Positions 22,199 to 22,307 of a stretch of 22,307 nucleotides of DNA are shown piece after piece. This DNA comes from Clostridiales bacterium (GTDB lineage Bacteria > Bacillota > Clostridia > Oscillospirales > Acutalibacteraceae). Position 1 is the stretch's first letter. Each line of letters starts with the position of its first letter. Position numbers and translations under genes: made by a program. Location of the stretch: NCBI GenBank assembly GCA_021202245.1, contig JAJQDK010000116.1, forward strand, positions 1 to 22,307, in the 5' to 3' direction. The notes below the pieces were generated by a model. It made no database searches. It was not told the DNA's origin and saw only the letters and a program-made list of their open reading frames with translations.

Positions 22199-22307
22199 TT
22201 ATTTTTCTACAAAAAACAGCCAATAGCCGTAGGAATCCTTGCCTGCCGCAAATTCAACATATCCGCTGATGTATTTTGAAAAAACATACGTCTTGCCGTT
22301 CTGCGGA
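22199..22307 (-). CDS. C-terminal end of an unidentified protein (runs off right edge)
   Basis: The last 35 codons before TAA at 22199 are open to the window edge and read TYVFSKYISGYVEF and GYWLFFVEK, rich in aromatic residues. The next gene starts 22 bases downstream with its own ribosome site, so the two are probably in one operon. I do not recognise the family; too little is visible to assign a role. Confidence 0.6.
   Translation of the reverse strand, partial: PQNGKTYVFSKYISGYVEFAAGKDSYGYWLFFVEK

Noticed and set aside
1..22307. tRNA, rRNA, insertion sequences, prophage genes, CRISPR arrays, or defence systems
   Set aside because: No transposase, integrase, cas or RNA-gene pattern was recognised on either strand; the content is core metabolism and envelope genes.

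Overview
The window looks like a chromosomal segment of an anaerobic, Gram-positive clostridial bacterium, most likely in the Ruminococcaceae/Oscillospiraceae. The reasons are a FabK-type (FMN) enoyl-ACP reductase, separate accA/accB/accC/accD genes inside a fab operon, strong Gram-positive Shine-Dalgarno sites, a YtrA-like GntR regulator with its ABC exporter, a small secreted dockerin-domain protein, and a BofC-like exported protein. Species is not established. Most genes are on the minus strand; the PBP1A-hom-lysC block and the zinc-ribbon gene are on the plus strand.

Layout. (1) 1-1928, minus: a pantothenate operon, panB-panC-panD, with panD cut by the left edge. It has a good promoter near 2080-2108 and a long leader (1858-2075) with overlapping inverted repeats and a possible 24-codon leader ORF. 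(2) 2257-5591, minus: gntR-ATPase-permease, a self-regulated YtrAB-type export operon. (3) 5729-6733, plus: a divergent zinc-ribbon membrane protein. (4) 6876-7290, minus: a small secreted dockerin protein followed by a strong terminator. (5) 7629-15698, minus: a type II fatty-acid synthesis operon in the order fabK-fabD-fabG-fabF-accB-fabZ-accC-accD-accA. It has a promoter and structured leader upstream and a hairpin terminator after accA; fabH and acpP are absent. (6) 15742-16065, minus: a small BofC-like exported protein. (7) 16218-21325, plus: a class A penicillin-binding protein with a long acidic Ser/Gly/Asp tail, then homoserine dehydrogenase and aspartokinase, closed by a bidirectional terminator. 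(8) 21496-22307, minus: a left-handed beta-helix transferase-like gene and the 3' end of another gene.

How the genes work together. AccABCD make malonyl-CoA, FabD loads it on ACP, FabF elongates, FabG reduces, FabZ dehydrates and FabK reduces the enoyl-ACP. PanB, PanC and PanD supply pantothenate, the precursor of CoA and of the ACP prosthetic group. Aspartokinase and homoserine dehydrogenase begin the threonine/methionine/lysine branch.

The most unusual property of this sequence is that six of its roughly twenty genes carry one disabling lesion each. There are four single-base frameshifts (ABC ATPase, permease start, zinc-ribbon protein, dockerin protein) and two in-frame stops at positions where GAA and GGA are expected (fabF and the beta-helix protein). 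In every case the protein resumes cleanly in the predicted frame. Since fabF is normally essential, sequence error or very recent mutation is more likely than old decay. I found no convincing new defence or mobile system. The best candidates for undescribed biology are the panB leader RNA and the zinc-ribbon/repeat/membrane protein.
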